DNA from: Immersiella caudata
Lineage: Eukaryota > Ascomycota > Sordariomycetes > Sordariales > Lasiosphaeriaceae
Length of the DNA stretch: 64,000 nt
Direction: 5' to 3'
NCBI GenBank assembly: GCA_030512335.1
Contig: JAULSU010000003.1
Location: 5,952,001 to 6,016,000 of the forward strand
This document shows, one piece after another, positions 19,723 to 29,073 of the stretch. Below the pieces are notes generated by a model. The model did not search any database. It had not been told where the DNA came from and saw only the letters and a list, made by a program, of their open reading frames with translations. Position 1 is the stretch's first letter, and every line of letters starts with the position of its first letter. A program made the position numbers and the translations under genes.

Positions 19723-21705
19723 TCACTTCCCAATCATAGCAACCTCACTCCCGTCGCCCTTCATCCCCTCTCCATCACTTTCCCCCTCACCGTACCTGAC
19801 AACCGGCATCCCCCCCTTCCCCATCCGCCCTCCCGCCCTACTCCAAGGCCCCACCCCCTCCCCCTCCATCGCCAACCTCAACAACCAATACGCCCCATCC
19901 CTCTCCCTCGCCCTCTCCCTCAACCCCCCCTCCGTCGTAACCCACATGCCCCTAACCCACCCAACCACCGTCCCCAGTCCCACACTGACTCCAATCACCA
20001 CCCCACAGAGCACCACCACAAAAACCACACCCCACACCTGAAAATTCTGGTACTGCCCCGTCGTGACGATCCTCATATTCTGACACGCATTCCTAACCTC
20101 GTTCTTCTCCTCCTTATCCATCCCTTCTAGCGGGTGATAAATCAACGTGTTCGTATAAATCGGACTCGTCTTATCAATCCTATCCAAAAACCGCAGGATA
20201 TGCGCTTGCAGCAACGCCAGTTTAGTTTCAAACCACAATTTGCATTCGCGAGTCCATTGGTCTGGAGGGAGGTCAAGGGAGAAGGTATCTCCGAAGACGG
20301 AGTCGCGCGCTAACAGTCCGGCGGAGCCGAGGGTTGCGGGGCCGAGGATGCCAATGTCGGTTAGACCTAGGAGGAGGGCGGAGCGCTCGATGGCTGTTTT
20401 TTGAGGGGAGGAAAGGGAGAGGGTGGAGAGGGATTCGTTGTAGGCTTGGGCGGTGTGGGTTAGGGGGGTGCAGGTTTTGGAGATGGGGTTGCAGAACTGG
20501 ACTTGCTGGAGGCAGGCGAGGAGGTTGAAGGGGTTGTTGGGGTGGTATACGTTGTTAGAAATGTTTGTGGCGAGGAAGAGGGGGTCGTAGACGGGGGAGG
20601 AGTAGCGGACCGAGTTTTGGGCGATGAGCACGGCGGAGACGTCGGCTTGGGTGGTGGTGGTGAGCCAGGTGGGCCAGTCGAATTGGCGGGTGGCGCCGGA
20701 CCACCAGTAGGAACTCGAAGTGTAGCCCATGCTGAGGGACTGGGGGTTGGAGGGGAAGGTGGCTGAGAAGATGGGTTGGCGGAAGATGGCGGAGATGTTG
20801 AAGTTCAAGTTGGCAGTGACGTTGGTTTCTCTCAGGGGCTGGACGACGTTCGAGACGTCGATGGGCGAGCATTCCATGCGGTGGCGGATGTTGGAACGGT
20901 CTTTCGGCGGGGCGTTGATGCCGAGGTGGATGTGGGAGTCCAGCAGTCCGGTGTCGAGGATGAGAGTGGTGTTGACACTGGTGTCATTGGAGAGGCAGCG
21001 GCCTTCGCCGAGGAACGGACACGGGCCCATGGAGACGGTGTATGGCAGCCGCGGGACGGGAAACATGGTGTTTGTGACGGCCAGCGGCTGCTTTCCCTGG
21101 GAGTAGAACCAGGTTGCGTACGACCTCGCGGCCTGCACGTCGTCCATCCTTGCCCTCAACGACTCAAACGAGGACGGCATCTCGTTGGTCACGGAAATGG
21201 CCGACCAGTTGAACTCCCACCCGCCACAGGCATCACCGGGTCGGGCCAGCACGCTGACATTGGATTCGCTACGCGTGGCAAAGGCCGAGACAAAAATACT
21301 GAAAAGACCGAAAAGGATGGTGATAAAGGCGGCAAGAAGCGCCGTGGGTAAAATGGTGCGACTCTTGGATGACGGCGTGCGAATGCCGCTCCAGGCCCTG
21401 TGAATCGACAACGCATCCGCGAGTGCCGAGATGGGGGTGGCGTTGTTGCGCAGCAACGTTTGGACCTGTCGTTGAAGTGGATCGGAATCAGCTTGAGCGG
21501 CCGCGTTGTCATGCCGGACGCGCAGCTGATGGAGCGCGAATGCCGAGATTCTCCAAGTCGCGGCGCCAGCGGTGGAGACGAGCAACGCCAGCCCGGAAAT
21601 GAGGACGTTGCCCCATCGCAGCGGAATCGTCAGGACCAATTGGTTTGCGCCGTCCTGCGAGTAGTCGCGCCACACGCCAACGTACACCGACACGTTGGCT
21701 GCCAT
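19723..21705 (-). CDS. Large fungal membrane protein, family not recognised
   Basis: A single intact frame of 660 residues from the ATG at 21705. Predicted membrane segments are WGNVLISGLALLVSTAGAA (about residues 31-49), TALLAAFITILFGLFSIFVSA (about 122-142) and a strongly hydrophobic stretch near the end (VWGVVFVVVLCGVVIGVSVG, about 560-580). The long region between the second and last segments has about ten NxS/T sequons and paired cysteines (MGPCPFLGEGRC, CNPISKTC), so it is probably exposed outside the cell. The short C-terminal tail is cytosolic and ends with charged residues. This layout is common among fungal plasma-membrane hypothetical proteins. I cannot assign a function. Confidence 0.7.
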   Translation of the reverse strand: MAANVSVYVGVWRDYSQDGANQLVLTIPLRWGNVLISGLALLVSTAGAATWRISAFALHQLRVRHDNAAAQADSDPLQRQVQTLLRNNATPISALADALSIHRAWSGIRTPSSKSRTILPTALLAAFITILFGLFSIFVSAFATRSESNVSVLARPGDACGGWEFNWSAISVTNEMPSSFESLRARMDDVQAARSYATWFYSQGKQPLAVTNTMFPVPRLPYTVSMGPCPFLGEGRCLSNDTSVNTTLILDTGLLDSHIHLGINAPPKDRSNIRHRMECSPIDVSNVVQPLRETNVTANLNFNISAIFRQPIFSATFPSNPQSLSMGYTSSSYWWSGATRQFDWPTWLTTTTQADVSAVLIAQNSVRYSSPVYDPLFLATNISNNVYHPNNPFNLLACLQQVQFCNPISKTCTPLTHTAQAYNESLSTLSLSSPQKTAIERSALLLGLTDIGILGPATLGSAGLLARDSVFGDTFSLDLPPDQWTRECKLWFETKLALLQAHILRFLDRIDKTSPIYTNTLIYHPLEGMDKEEKNEVRNACQNMRIVTTGQYQNFQVWGVVFVVVLCGVVIGVSVGLGTVVGWVRGMWVTTEGGLRERARERDGAYWLLRLAMEGEGVGPWSRAGGRMGKGGMPVVRYGEGESDGEGMKGDGSEVAMIGK

Positions 21706-21753
21706 GATACGAGCCGCTCGCCGGGTGAAGGCTGTCTGTGGCAGAGAGGAAAC

Positions 21754-22342
21754 ATGAAATTTGTTGTCTTGTCGACGGGAACAGCCGCCACCTTCAGGGG
21801 TTCGAGATTAGGGGTCTTGGCACTTCCCGGCCTCGATCCGCGCAAAGTCCGAGATGCACGGTCAACATCGGACTTTTCAGACTCAAGAATCAAGGGGTAT
21901 GTTTCAAAATATAACCTCCAGAGACTTTGAATTCCCTTGTTCGTGCGTTTTAACCGGCTTTTCGTGCTAGACCATCGTCGACCTCGAATGGAACATCAAG
22001 CCCTTCCCCGACAGGCGCGTCAGCTACCAATCCCACTTCTGTAACGGCCGCTGGACCGTTGCCAACAGCCACTATATCTACCAGGGCGGCATCTACCTCA
22101 ACGGTGTGCCGGGCCAGCCGACCATGGGCCCCGGACCTAGAATGTGCAGACGCGTGAGCTGCTCGCACGACTCGGGTACCCGCTGATACAATCATCACGC
22201 CTACCAGTACACTCTGCAGAGCTTTGTGCCCATTGCCGAGGGCGCCTATGCTATTCAGCAACGGTGCGATAACAGGGGGTGGACGTCGAGACAGTTCTTT
22301 ACCCAGCAGAATTGGAACGTTGTGGTGAGGGGGCAGAGCTGA
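21754..22342 (+). pseudogene. Relic of a small secreted fungal protein with in-frame stop
   Basis: A plausible signal-coding start lies at 21754 (MKFVVLSTGTAATF) and a GT...CTAG intron can be drawn from 21897 to 21970. The downstream frame opens at 21971 and reads on to a TGA at 22342, with blocks such as FCNGRWTVANSHYIYQGG, LNGVPGQPTMGPGPRMC and RVSCSHDS that resemble a widespread family of small secreted fungal proteins of the GPGP-C-RVSC type. A TGA at 22184-22186 interrupts the frame just after RVSCSHDSGTR, where relatives usually carry Trp, so a single G-to-A change would explain it. In addition, the drawn intron does not keep the frame with the signal sequence. Probably a decayed gene. 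Confidence 0.5.
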
Positions 22343-22887
22343 GGGGGTTGCTAGCTGTGTGTAACTTAGGTAGGCACTATACGCACTACCTAGGTAGTGC
22401 ATCGATTGCTGTTTTAGCGATCGGCTCTTCTTTTTCTCTCCTGTGATGAACGTTGTCATCTAATTCTGGTGCCTGCAGGCAATTTTGTCACGGTATTCGG
22501 CAATTCCCAAGACAATAACAGGTGCAACGACAAAGGTGTTGCCTGGCGGGTAAACAACTCATTGTTGTGGATGCCTTAACTGTTGCCTTGGGCGGTCATT
22601 TGTTCTCACCATGTCCCACCTTCCGAGGCAGGTTCAGGATACAGCGTGAACCCAAGGAAGTCGCACCTAAGAACAGGTCGCATATGCACTTGATGCACAG
22701 TGCGCAATGAGAGCTGCGTACACGATCACACAAGCCCGCATCAACTACGGTATTTCAGGCACCAATCATCAACCGCTTTTTTCCATCGGGGTAGAGCCCT
22801 ATGTTGTGCCTTAGCCAACCAGAAATGAGCTTCGTCCCTTCCTGAGACCGTATACTTTGATGCCTGGCTGCTGTCTTGACCTTAAAA
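22343..22887. other. Intergenic, no gene seen
   Basis: No coding pattern recognised. It contains CCTAGGTAGTGC-type short repeats near 22370-22400. Confidence 0.35.
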
Positions 22888-22926
22888 CCCCAAATCCGCA
22901 CCCCAAATCCGCACCCCAAATCCGTA
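22888..22926 (+). repeat. 13-bp tandem repeat, three copies, in a promoter
   Basis: The unit CCCCAAATCCGCA is repeated at 22888, 22901 and 22914 (third copy ends GTA), about 65-100 bp upstream of the ATG at 22991. It could be a protein-binding array in the promoter. Confidence 0.75.
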
Positions 22927-22990
22927 CCCCATTCCCCCAATTCCCATCTGCTTCAAACTCAGACAGTCATCTCTACCTAACAACTTGAAG

Positions 22991-23716
22991 ATGGCTACCG
23001 TATCAAACGTGGGCGTCCGCTACTCCCACTCCGCCGTCGCCCTCTCCCCCACCGCTCGCCAATTCCGCTGGGAAACCCCCGTCCCTACCACCCCCTTCTG
23101 GGACTCCCTCCCCTGGGTTCTCTGCTCGCAATTTCTCTCCAACTTTACCCCCACCGAGCTCTCCGCCCTGCCCATCGACTCCTCCAACTCCGCCAGTCTC
23201 ACCACCAAGCAGCGCACCGAGTTCCTGCTTAAACTCCTCCAAGACAAACTGACCACTTCCGGAATGTCAATCACCTCTCCCGGCGCGGGAGCAAATCTGC
23301 TACATGCGATTCACTACCTCCAAAAGGAACTCGGACTGGTGAAAGAAGCGGGGGAGACTATCCGCCTTCTACTCTCCGCAGACGGAGGCAAAGACAACAT
23401 AGCTGCGCAGCAGTCCTACGCGCACCAACTCATCGACGAAGGCTCCTTTGTTGAAGCGGAGAAGGTGATTCGCCCCGCGTGTGAGGATATTGATGAGTAT
23501 GGGAACCTGGGGAGGGATTCGCCGCAGGGGATTGGATCGCAGAGAACGTTGTTGAAGGCGTTGTGGGGGCAGGGAAAGGAAAGGAGGGAGGAGGCGGCGG
23601 AGGTGGTGGAGGGGATCAGGGGGAGGATTGAGGGGATGAAGGGGGGGAAGTTTGAGGTTTATGTGGAGGCGGAGAGGGAGGAGTTGGAGAGGTTGCTAGG
23701 CAAGTTGGGGGCTTAG
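22991..23716 (+). CDS. Small helical (TPR-like) fungal protein
   Basis: The first real ATG is at 22991 (MATVSNVGVRYSH), giving a 241-residue protein; an upstream in-frame TTG is not a fungal start. The N-terminal 60 residues are Pro/Trp-rich (FRWETPVPTTPFWDSLPWVL). From about residue 75 onwards the sequence is alpha-helical with alternating pairs that look like TPR or HEAT-type helices (LLHAIHYLQKELGLVKEAGETIRLLL, SYAHQLIDEGSFVEAEKVI). The C-terminus is charged and probably helical (EVYVEAEREELERLLGKL). There are no signal peptide and no membrane segment, so it is probably cytosolic. No intron is needed. The two-helix repeat is my reading of the pattern, not a confirmed domain. Confidence 0.65.
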   Translation: MATVSNVGVRYSHSAVALSPTARQFRWETPVPTTPFWDSLPWVLCSQFLSNFTPTELSALPIDSSNSASLTTKQRTEFLLKLLQDKLTTSGMSITSPGAGANLLHAIHYLQKELGLVKEAGETIRLLLSADGGKDNIAAQQSYAHQLIDEGSFVEAEKVIRPACEDIDEYGNLGRDSPQGIGSQRTLLKALWGQGKERREEAAEVVEGIRGRIEGMKGGKFEVYVEAEREELERLLGKLGA

Positions 23717-24183
23717 GGCTTGGGTTGAGGTTGTTGAATGGGGTGGTGATGGTGCTGACAGTTCTTTTAAGGTTATTTGAGTACGCCGCTGCTGTTTTGA
23801 GACTGAGTAGTTTTGTTGTTCGATGGAGGGTTGAGTTTGTTACTAGTTCCGGGAGGTTGGTCGTGCTGGTTGGTTCAACACCTTGGGGCAACCCCTTTTT
23901 GGTCAGTTACGCGTACACGAATGGCTGCTTAGTCACACTGTTGAGGAATCAAGCCCTCATTGAAACCATTCAAGCCACTCGGGCTTCCTCGTTCCCTCCC
24001 CCGTATACATATCCTCCGAGGCGTAGAAGCAAGTGGCGGGGGTGAGGTAGGCAAGACCCCATCTGCCGTTGGCGCTGCCTCTCTCCTGGAAGTCGAATAG
24101 AAGAAATAGGGTACTGAGAAGGGCTAGAGGAACACGTGCAGTACCACAAACAGACCGTAGGTCAAGGCCGCAAGGATCAGTAA
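23717..24183. other. Intergenic, no gene seen
   Basis: 3' flank of the helical protein gene. Nothing recognised. Confidence 0.35.
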
Positions 24184-24411
24184 CATGCCGACGCTACTGA
24201 AAACCATAGCCACTCAACTCCCGTCTCGCTCGAGCGAATTATCGGTACACTGCTGTTTTTAAGCATCCTTATCAAAATCATCGCCATACTCGCAACTGCC
24301 ACGCTAGCTGCGAACACTGCCCTCAAAGTTGCCGCTCTTCTCGCGCTTTCCTATTCGGCCAGCTTCGATATTCTCGTTGGAGTCTTACTATTGGTTATCT
24401 GGACGCTTTAG
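24184..24411 (+). pseudogene. Possible membrane-protein exon or relic
   Basis: An open segment without any ATG reads LERIIGTLLFLSILIKIIA, then ATLAANTALKVAALLALSYS, then FDILVGVLLLVIWTL and stop. It has the composition of two or three membrane helices, ending with the TAG at 24409-24411. No upstream exon with a start could be joined convincingly. It is either the 3' exon of a small membrane protein gene or a remnant. Confidence 0.25.
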
Positions 24412-25128
24412 TTAAGGATATCCCCCCGAAGAACATCGTCGGCCTCGTACGGTCCATCGACCCGGGAGACAACCCCTCTATGTTTCCAACCCCGGTACCA
24501 GAAACACCGGAACCTGCCGACAATGGTGTCGAGTTGGTCGCTGTGGGGCCGCTGCTTGGCGGACTTCAGAGTACTAGCAATTATGGACGCAACGTCAGCG
24601 ATGGTGGTCAGTGGTTCTGGCATTTTGGTTCATGGAACGCAAGGTTGGTTCACAGGAAGCGTTCCATTTTATTTTTTATTTTTTCTTATTTTTTATTTAT
24701 TTTTTTTACAATTTGAAGGATTGAAGCTTGGACAAAGCCGAGCCAAGCACAGTTATTTGAACATTTTGGGGTCGGATGCTTGTGGCGTGATCACCTCCCG
24801 CCCATCATCCTGCATTGGCTGGCTGGAAATTGGTCCTTGGGGCTGGCTCAGCGCAGCTCTATTGGCCCCTTGCAGATGCAGCCCAACACTGTTTCGACGC
24901 CTCAACCAGGCAGCTTGAAGTGTGAGCAGCAGACCATATTGTCCCCCTTCCGAGAAAATACCAATTTGCCTCCTCTTTACAGAGCATCCTACTGCTATGT
25001 CGATCCAATCAGAAGCGCAGTCGCAAATACTCAATCCCGGATTAGCGCGCCATCAGTTCTATTTTACCGGGATGGATGCGCCCCTACGCCTGTGGCTGAG
25101 CCCCAAGCGAAACTCAGCTCCACCACCA

Positions 25129-25166
25129 CCTCCTCCTCCTCCTCCTCCTCCTCCTCCTCCTCCTCC
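25129..25166 (+). repeat. TCC/CCT trinucleotide microsatellite
   Basis: About 12 copies of CCT/TCC follow three CAC triplets. The tract lies about 115-150 bp upstream of the secreted protein start at 25282 and is therefore probably in its promoter or 5' leader, where pyrimidine tracts are common in fungi. Confidence 0.8.
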
Positions 25167-25281
25167 ATTGGCGTTAAAGACAAAACCACCATACAAATAT
25201 CACCAGACCTCCCAATCTTTACCTTCTATTCTCTTCACCCAGTATTCTCAGTTACACCTCTAAGCTCTGGACTCGGCCAAA

Positions 25282-26163
25282 ATGCACCTCCCCCCCTTTT
25301 TACCCCTATTCCTCTTCTCCCTGCCCACCCTAGCCCGCGACCCCCTAGGCGACACCATCTCGGGCATCCTGAAATCCCTCCTCGACCAGCATGACCACAC
25401 CTGGCTCCCCGCCCGCGTCCTCCACCCCAACCTAACCTACACCGAAAACAACATCGTCTACCCCATCGGCACCACCCCCCTCTGGAAGAACGCCGTGCAA
25501 CGGCCCGTAATCAACTGGTACAACGGGTGGTGGAACGGGCATTTCGATCATGACTCGATGCAAGCCGTTGCGATATTGGTGATTGAAGAGAATAGCGTGC
25601 CAGCGCTGCTGGTGATGAGGATGAGGATGGATTGGGAGAGTGGTGCAGTGACGGAGCTAGAGTTGCAGATAGTGAGGGATGATGTAGAGGGAGCAGATCA
25701 CTATGTTGCGGTTGCAAAGGAAGATGGACCGAATGCGATGGGCCCGGAGTGGGAAGAGGATCTGAGCGGTGGAGAGGCGAGGCTGACAGCGGCGAAGGTG
25801 TATGAGCTGGGGAAGGGGTATTATGAGGGGAAGAGTGTTACGGGGTTTTGGGAGGGGTGTTATCGGATTGACAATGGACGGCCGAAGACTTCGTGTGCAG
25901 ATGCGCCGGCGGTGGTACAGGCGAGTAAGGTGCATGGTAGGGGGAGGAGGTTCTTGGTTGCAGCGGCGAATGTCCAGCGGAAGAATGTGTTTTCGGTTGC
26001 GATTGTGGATATCGATGGAAGTAGCTGGCTCGTCGCGGAGTCGTTGAGGTTCAACGGGTTGGAGTTGATCGATAGGATGGAGACGTCGTGGACTGAGGTC
26101 CCATATAGGAGTGCGCCCCCCTTTGAGCAGGCGGCTGTGAAGTGGTCTACCCATTGGCCCTGA
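25282..26163 (+). CDS. Secreted SnoaL/NTF2-like fungal protein
   Basis: The 293-residue protein starts with a signal peptide (MHLPPFLPLFLFSLPTLA). The segment LLDQHDHTWLPARVLHPNLTYTENNIVYPIGTTPLWK has the layout of the secreted fungal DUF8021/SnoaL-like family, in which a cone-shaped NTF2-like fold is preceded by a conserved TENN stretch. It is followed by beta-rich sequence (MQAVAILVIEENSVPALLVMRMRM, then VTELELQIVRD). The second half (GFWEGCYRIDNGRPKTSC, then NVFSVAIVDIDGSSWLVAESLRF) also looks like beta strands with one Cys pair. No intron and no GPI signal were seen. The enzymatic role, if any, is unknown. The family assignment rests on pattern memory only. Confidence 0.6.
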   Translation: MHLPPFLPLFLFSLPTLARDPLGDTISGILKSLLDQHDHTWLPARVLHPNLTYTENNIVYPIGTTPLWKNAVQRPVINWYNGWWNGHFDHDSMQAVAILVIEENSVPALLVMRMRMDWESGAVTELELQIVRDDVEGADHYVAVAKEDGPNAMGPEWEEDLSGGEARLTAAKVYELGKGYYEGKSVTGFWEGCYRIDNGRPKTSCADAPAVVQASKVHGRGRRFLVAAANVQRKNVFSVAIVDIDGSSWLVAESLRFNGLELIDRMETSWTEVPYRSAPPFEQAAVKWSTHWP

Positions 26164-26348
26164 AGAGATGGGCGACAGAGTAACTCAGAAGATGCAGAGA
26201 ATGTTCTAAAAACGTGAGATGTACGTCTAAAGATGCATGTGCAAATATAGATATTCCCTGTCCATGCGCCATATGTTTCCAAGAATCAGCCTGTCAGGCG
26301 CTCAGTCCAGTTAGAAATCCCAAAGATGAGCCACAGCTCCACCTTCCA

Positions 26349-29073
26349 TTAACCAACAACATTCGTCCGAGTCTGAAGAGCAAGGATATCCACCCGCAAA
26401 CCGGACGCAACAAAATGTGCGGCCACAGCGCCGAGCCCGTCTCGCACCTCATCCACGACTCGGTATGATGGCTTCCCGCGGACGGCGTCAGCGCCAGCCC
26501 GGCGTCCCACCACAACGAGGTTGTGAGACGGAGACTCCCCTTCTGGCTGAGTCTCGGTTGACGCACGCTCTAGGGCGGCTTCGTACCCGTCCTCGGCGAC
26601 AACGGTGTCAAACTTCACAGCCTTTCCGCGGTAGGATGATGATGCTGTCGTGAAGTAGGCATCTGCTTCCCCAGAGGTGAAGCAGACCACAGTAGCCGTA
26701 ACATCGGGCCGCTCACAAAGCTGCAGTACCACCGTTACCGCTAGCTCGTCATCCGCGCCGCCAAAGTATGGGAGGTAGATGTGATGCGAGAGGTTCGTGA
26801 CAGGCACCGTGGTCGGGATGTCGTTCTTGACGTCGCTAAATGAATAGGTTCTGGTGAGCTTGACTCCCCGCGGAGTTTGCGTGCCGGGCTGTGTGGCGAT
26901 GGGCTTGGGGAAGAAGATTGCGAGGTTGTGGTCGGGAATCTGGAGGAGGGGCTTGACAATCGTGGTGAAAGACGTGACAAGCTTGGAGTTGACGGCCTCG
27001 GCGATGGTCTGGGCACCTCCAGGGACGCTGCTCTTGTCCCAAGGAACGAGGATAAGGTCGGACGAGATGGCTGCCGATTTAGAGACGAGAGCCTCTACGA
27101 ATCGAGGCTCGGGCATGACAGCGACTTCCCCTGACACAGCGATCTTGTGCAGCTGGCCAAGGGTCCGGAAAATGTTGACCACAGGATCGAGTTGGTTGTA
27201 TTCGTCAACCTGTGACACTGTCATGACGGACGAGTCACGATCTGTGAGCTGCAAGAGGCGAAGACCGTGAGCGCGAACCGCCTTGCCACTATCCCGAGCC
27301 GCTTGCGAGGCGCTGGCTTGCTTCGATCCTTCGGCTCTGTCGGCAGGGTGGCCCTGGGAGCTTGCTGCCGAGGGGTTACCGAACAGCGACACAAGGTCAA
27401 GGATAGACGGCATGTTGTCGAGTGTCAGATACACCAGCATACGCCTGACTCGGTCAGTCGTGGCCGACCTGCTGGGCTTGGGCTCGTCCTCGGGGTTTGA
27501 CGACGTCGGGAGGGCCTCGCCGGTGTCCCAGTCGATCTCACCACGGCGCCAAGCCTTCAGCTTCTCCTGGTACCACGGCGGATACAAGAGACTGGCCAGG
27601 GGTGTCGTCGTGAAGGTCGTGATCAGAGCCATGACGACGAAGATGGTGAACGTCCTGGTGCTGAGAATTCTCGCTTGAAGGCCGATATTCTGGGCAGTTG
27701 TTAGCAGAAGCTTCGCAGTTTGGAACACGATGCATACCAAGACAATAAGCTCAACGAGTCCCTTGCAACTCATCAAGACTCCGATGGAGAAAGACTCGCG
27801 CCACACCAAGCCATTGAGCCGAGCTGCAATTGTCGCTCCAAAGAGCTTGCTGAAGAAGGCAACCAGGGTGACGGCCACCACGTACGCCCAGGTGATGCCG
27901 CTGTTCAGCAGACCCAAGTTGGTGTTCAGGCCAGAGAGGGTGAAGTAAAGGGGAAGGAAGATAGCGCCGATCAGATCCTCGAGCTTCTCCGTAACCTTGA
28001 TGTTGAAACCACCCTCACGAGGGAGAATAAGGCCGACCATAAAACCGCCGAAAATGGCATGGACGCCGATGATGCCGGTGAAGAACGCAGAACCGAGGGC
28101 GATGAGCAGGATCACAGACACCATCGTCTGCGACGGGCCGTTCTCAATGCTACCTGTGCGACGCAGCAACCACACTAGTGCCGGCTTGACGAGGTACAAG
28201 AGGAAGAGGAGATAGCCCAGACAGGCCATGAGGATCCACAGCGCTGAGAGGCCGTTCCCTGCATTGACGAGGGTGACACAAAGAGCCAACAGGATCCAAC
28301 CTGCGCATTGTCAGCACGTGTAACACACCATTTCACAGGAGCAACTCGCCGACAACATCATTGGCAACGCCGGCAGACAAAGTGATGACGCCTACCGATG
28401 TATCCAGCAGCTTGAGTTCGGTCAAGATACGGCAGAGAACCGGGAATGCCTGAGTCATCGTCAGTCGAGGTCGCGCAGCGGGGGGGGGGGGGGGAGGGTT
28501 GAGAGATTATGTACTCACCGTAATCGCAATCGCAACACCGATGAAAAGCATATACACGCTGAAGCTGATGCCCAGAATGCCCTCATCTCCCGAAAACTGG
28601 TTATATAGACCCCACGCAAGCGCGCAGCCCAGAGCAAACGGCAACGCCATCCCCGCAAACGCGACAGATGTAGCAACGCGCCAATTGCTAACCAAAAAGC
28701 GCACATCGGTCTCGAGCCCAATGAGGAACAGGTACAACACCAGTCCCAAGTTGGCGACGAGTGTGAGATTCGGAATCGACTCAGCCGGGAAGATGGCGTC
28801 GCGGAAGCCGGGAATGCGCCCCATGACGGATGGCCCGAGGAGAATGCCGCCAACGACTTCGGCGATGACCCGTGGTTGGCGGATCTTTTTGAGCGGCCAG
28901 TGCAGCATGTGGCACACGATGATGATCAGGCCGGCCTGGATGATGAACATGGTGATGGGGTCTTTGGGGTTGTAATGCGACGGATTGGCACCCTCGATGA
29001 CGCCGCCCTGCGACGGCGCTCGGTTGCCGCCCGAGGGCGTCGCCGCCGCTGCCGATGAGGTCGTGGCCGACAT
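26349..29073 (-). CDS. kha1: K+/H+ antiporter, Kha1 type (CPA2 family)
   Basis: Kha1-type exchangers swap K+ for H+ in Golgi-like or other internal membranes and support pH and potassium homeostasis. Four exons (29073-28519, 28449-28350, 28300-27738, 27689-26349) give 852 residues. The first half is a CPA2 membrane domain with about 11-12 helices. Hallmarks are WPLKKIRQPRVIAEVVGGIL, LGPSVMGRIPGF, LVLYLFLIGLETD, SAGVANDVVGWILLA, HAIFGGFMVGLILPREGGF and LNIGLQARILSTRTFTIF. The second half is a soluble regulatory domain with nucleotide-binding-like folds (LRLLQLTDRDSSVM, SSDLILVPWDKS). Intron 2 (28349-28301, 49 nt) has a GC-AG boundary required to make the conserved DVVGWIL. Intron 3 (27737-27690, 48 nt) has GTATGC, CTAAC and CAG signals but is stop-free and in frame. 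Intron 1 contains a 15-C tract on the coding strand. Confidence 0.92.

Noticed and set aside
22391..22930. CRISPR-like array of short repeats
   Set aside because: Fungal nuclear genomes lack CRISPR; the repeats are directly tandem without spacers.
24408..24623. 71-codon minus-strand frame beginning MPEPLTTIADVASIIASTLK
   Set aside because: The start resembles the N-terminus of some fungal STAND-type proteins, but only about 25 residues fit, the rest is not convincing and no further exon was found.
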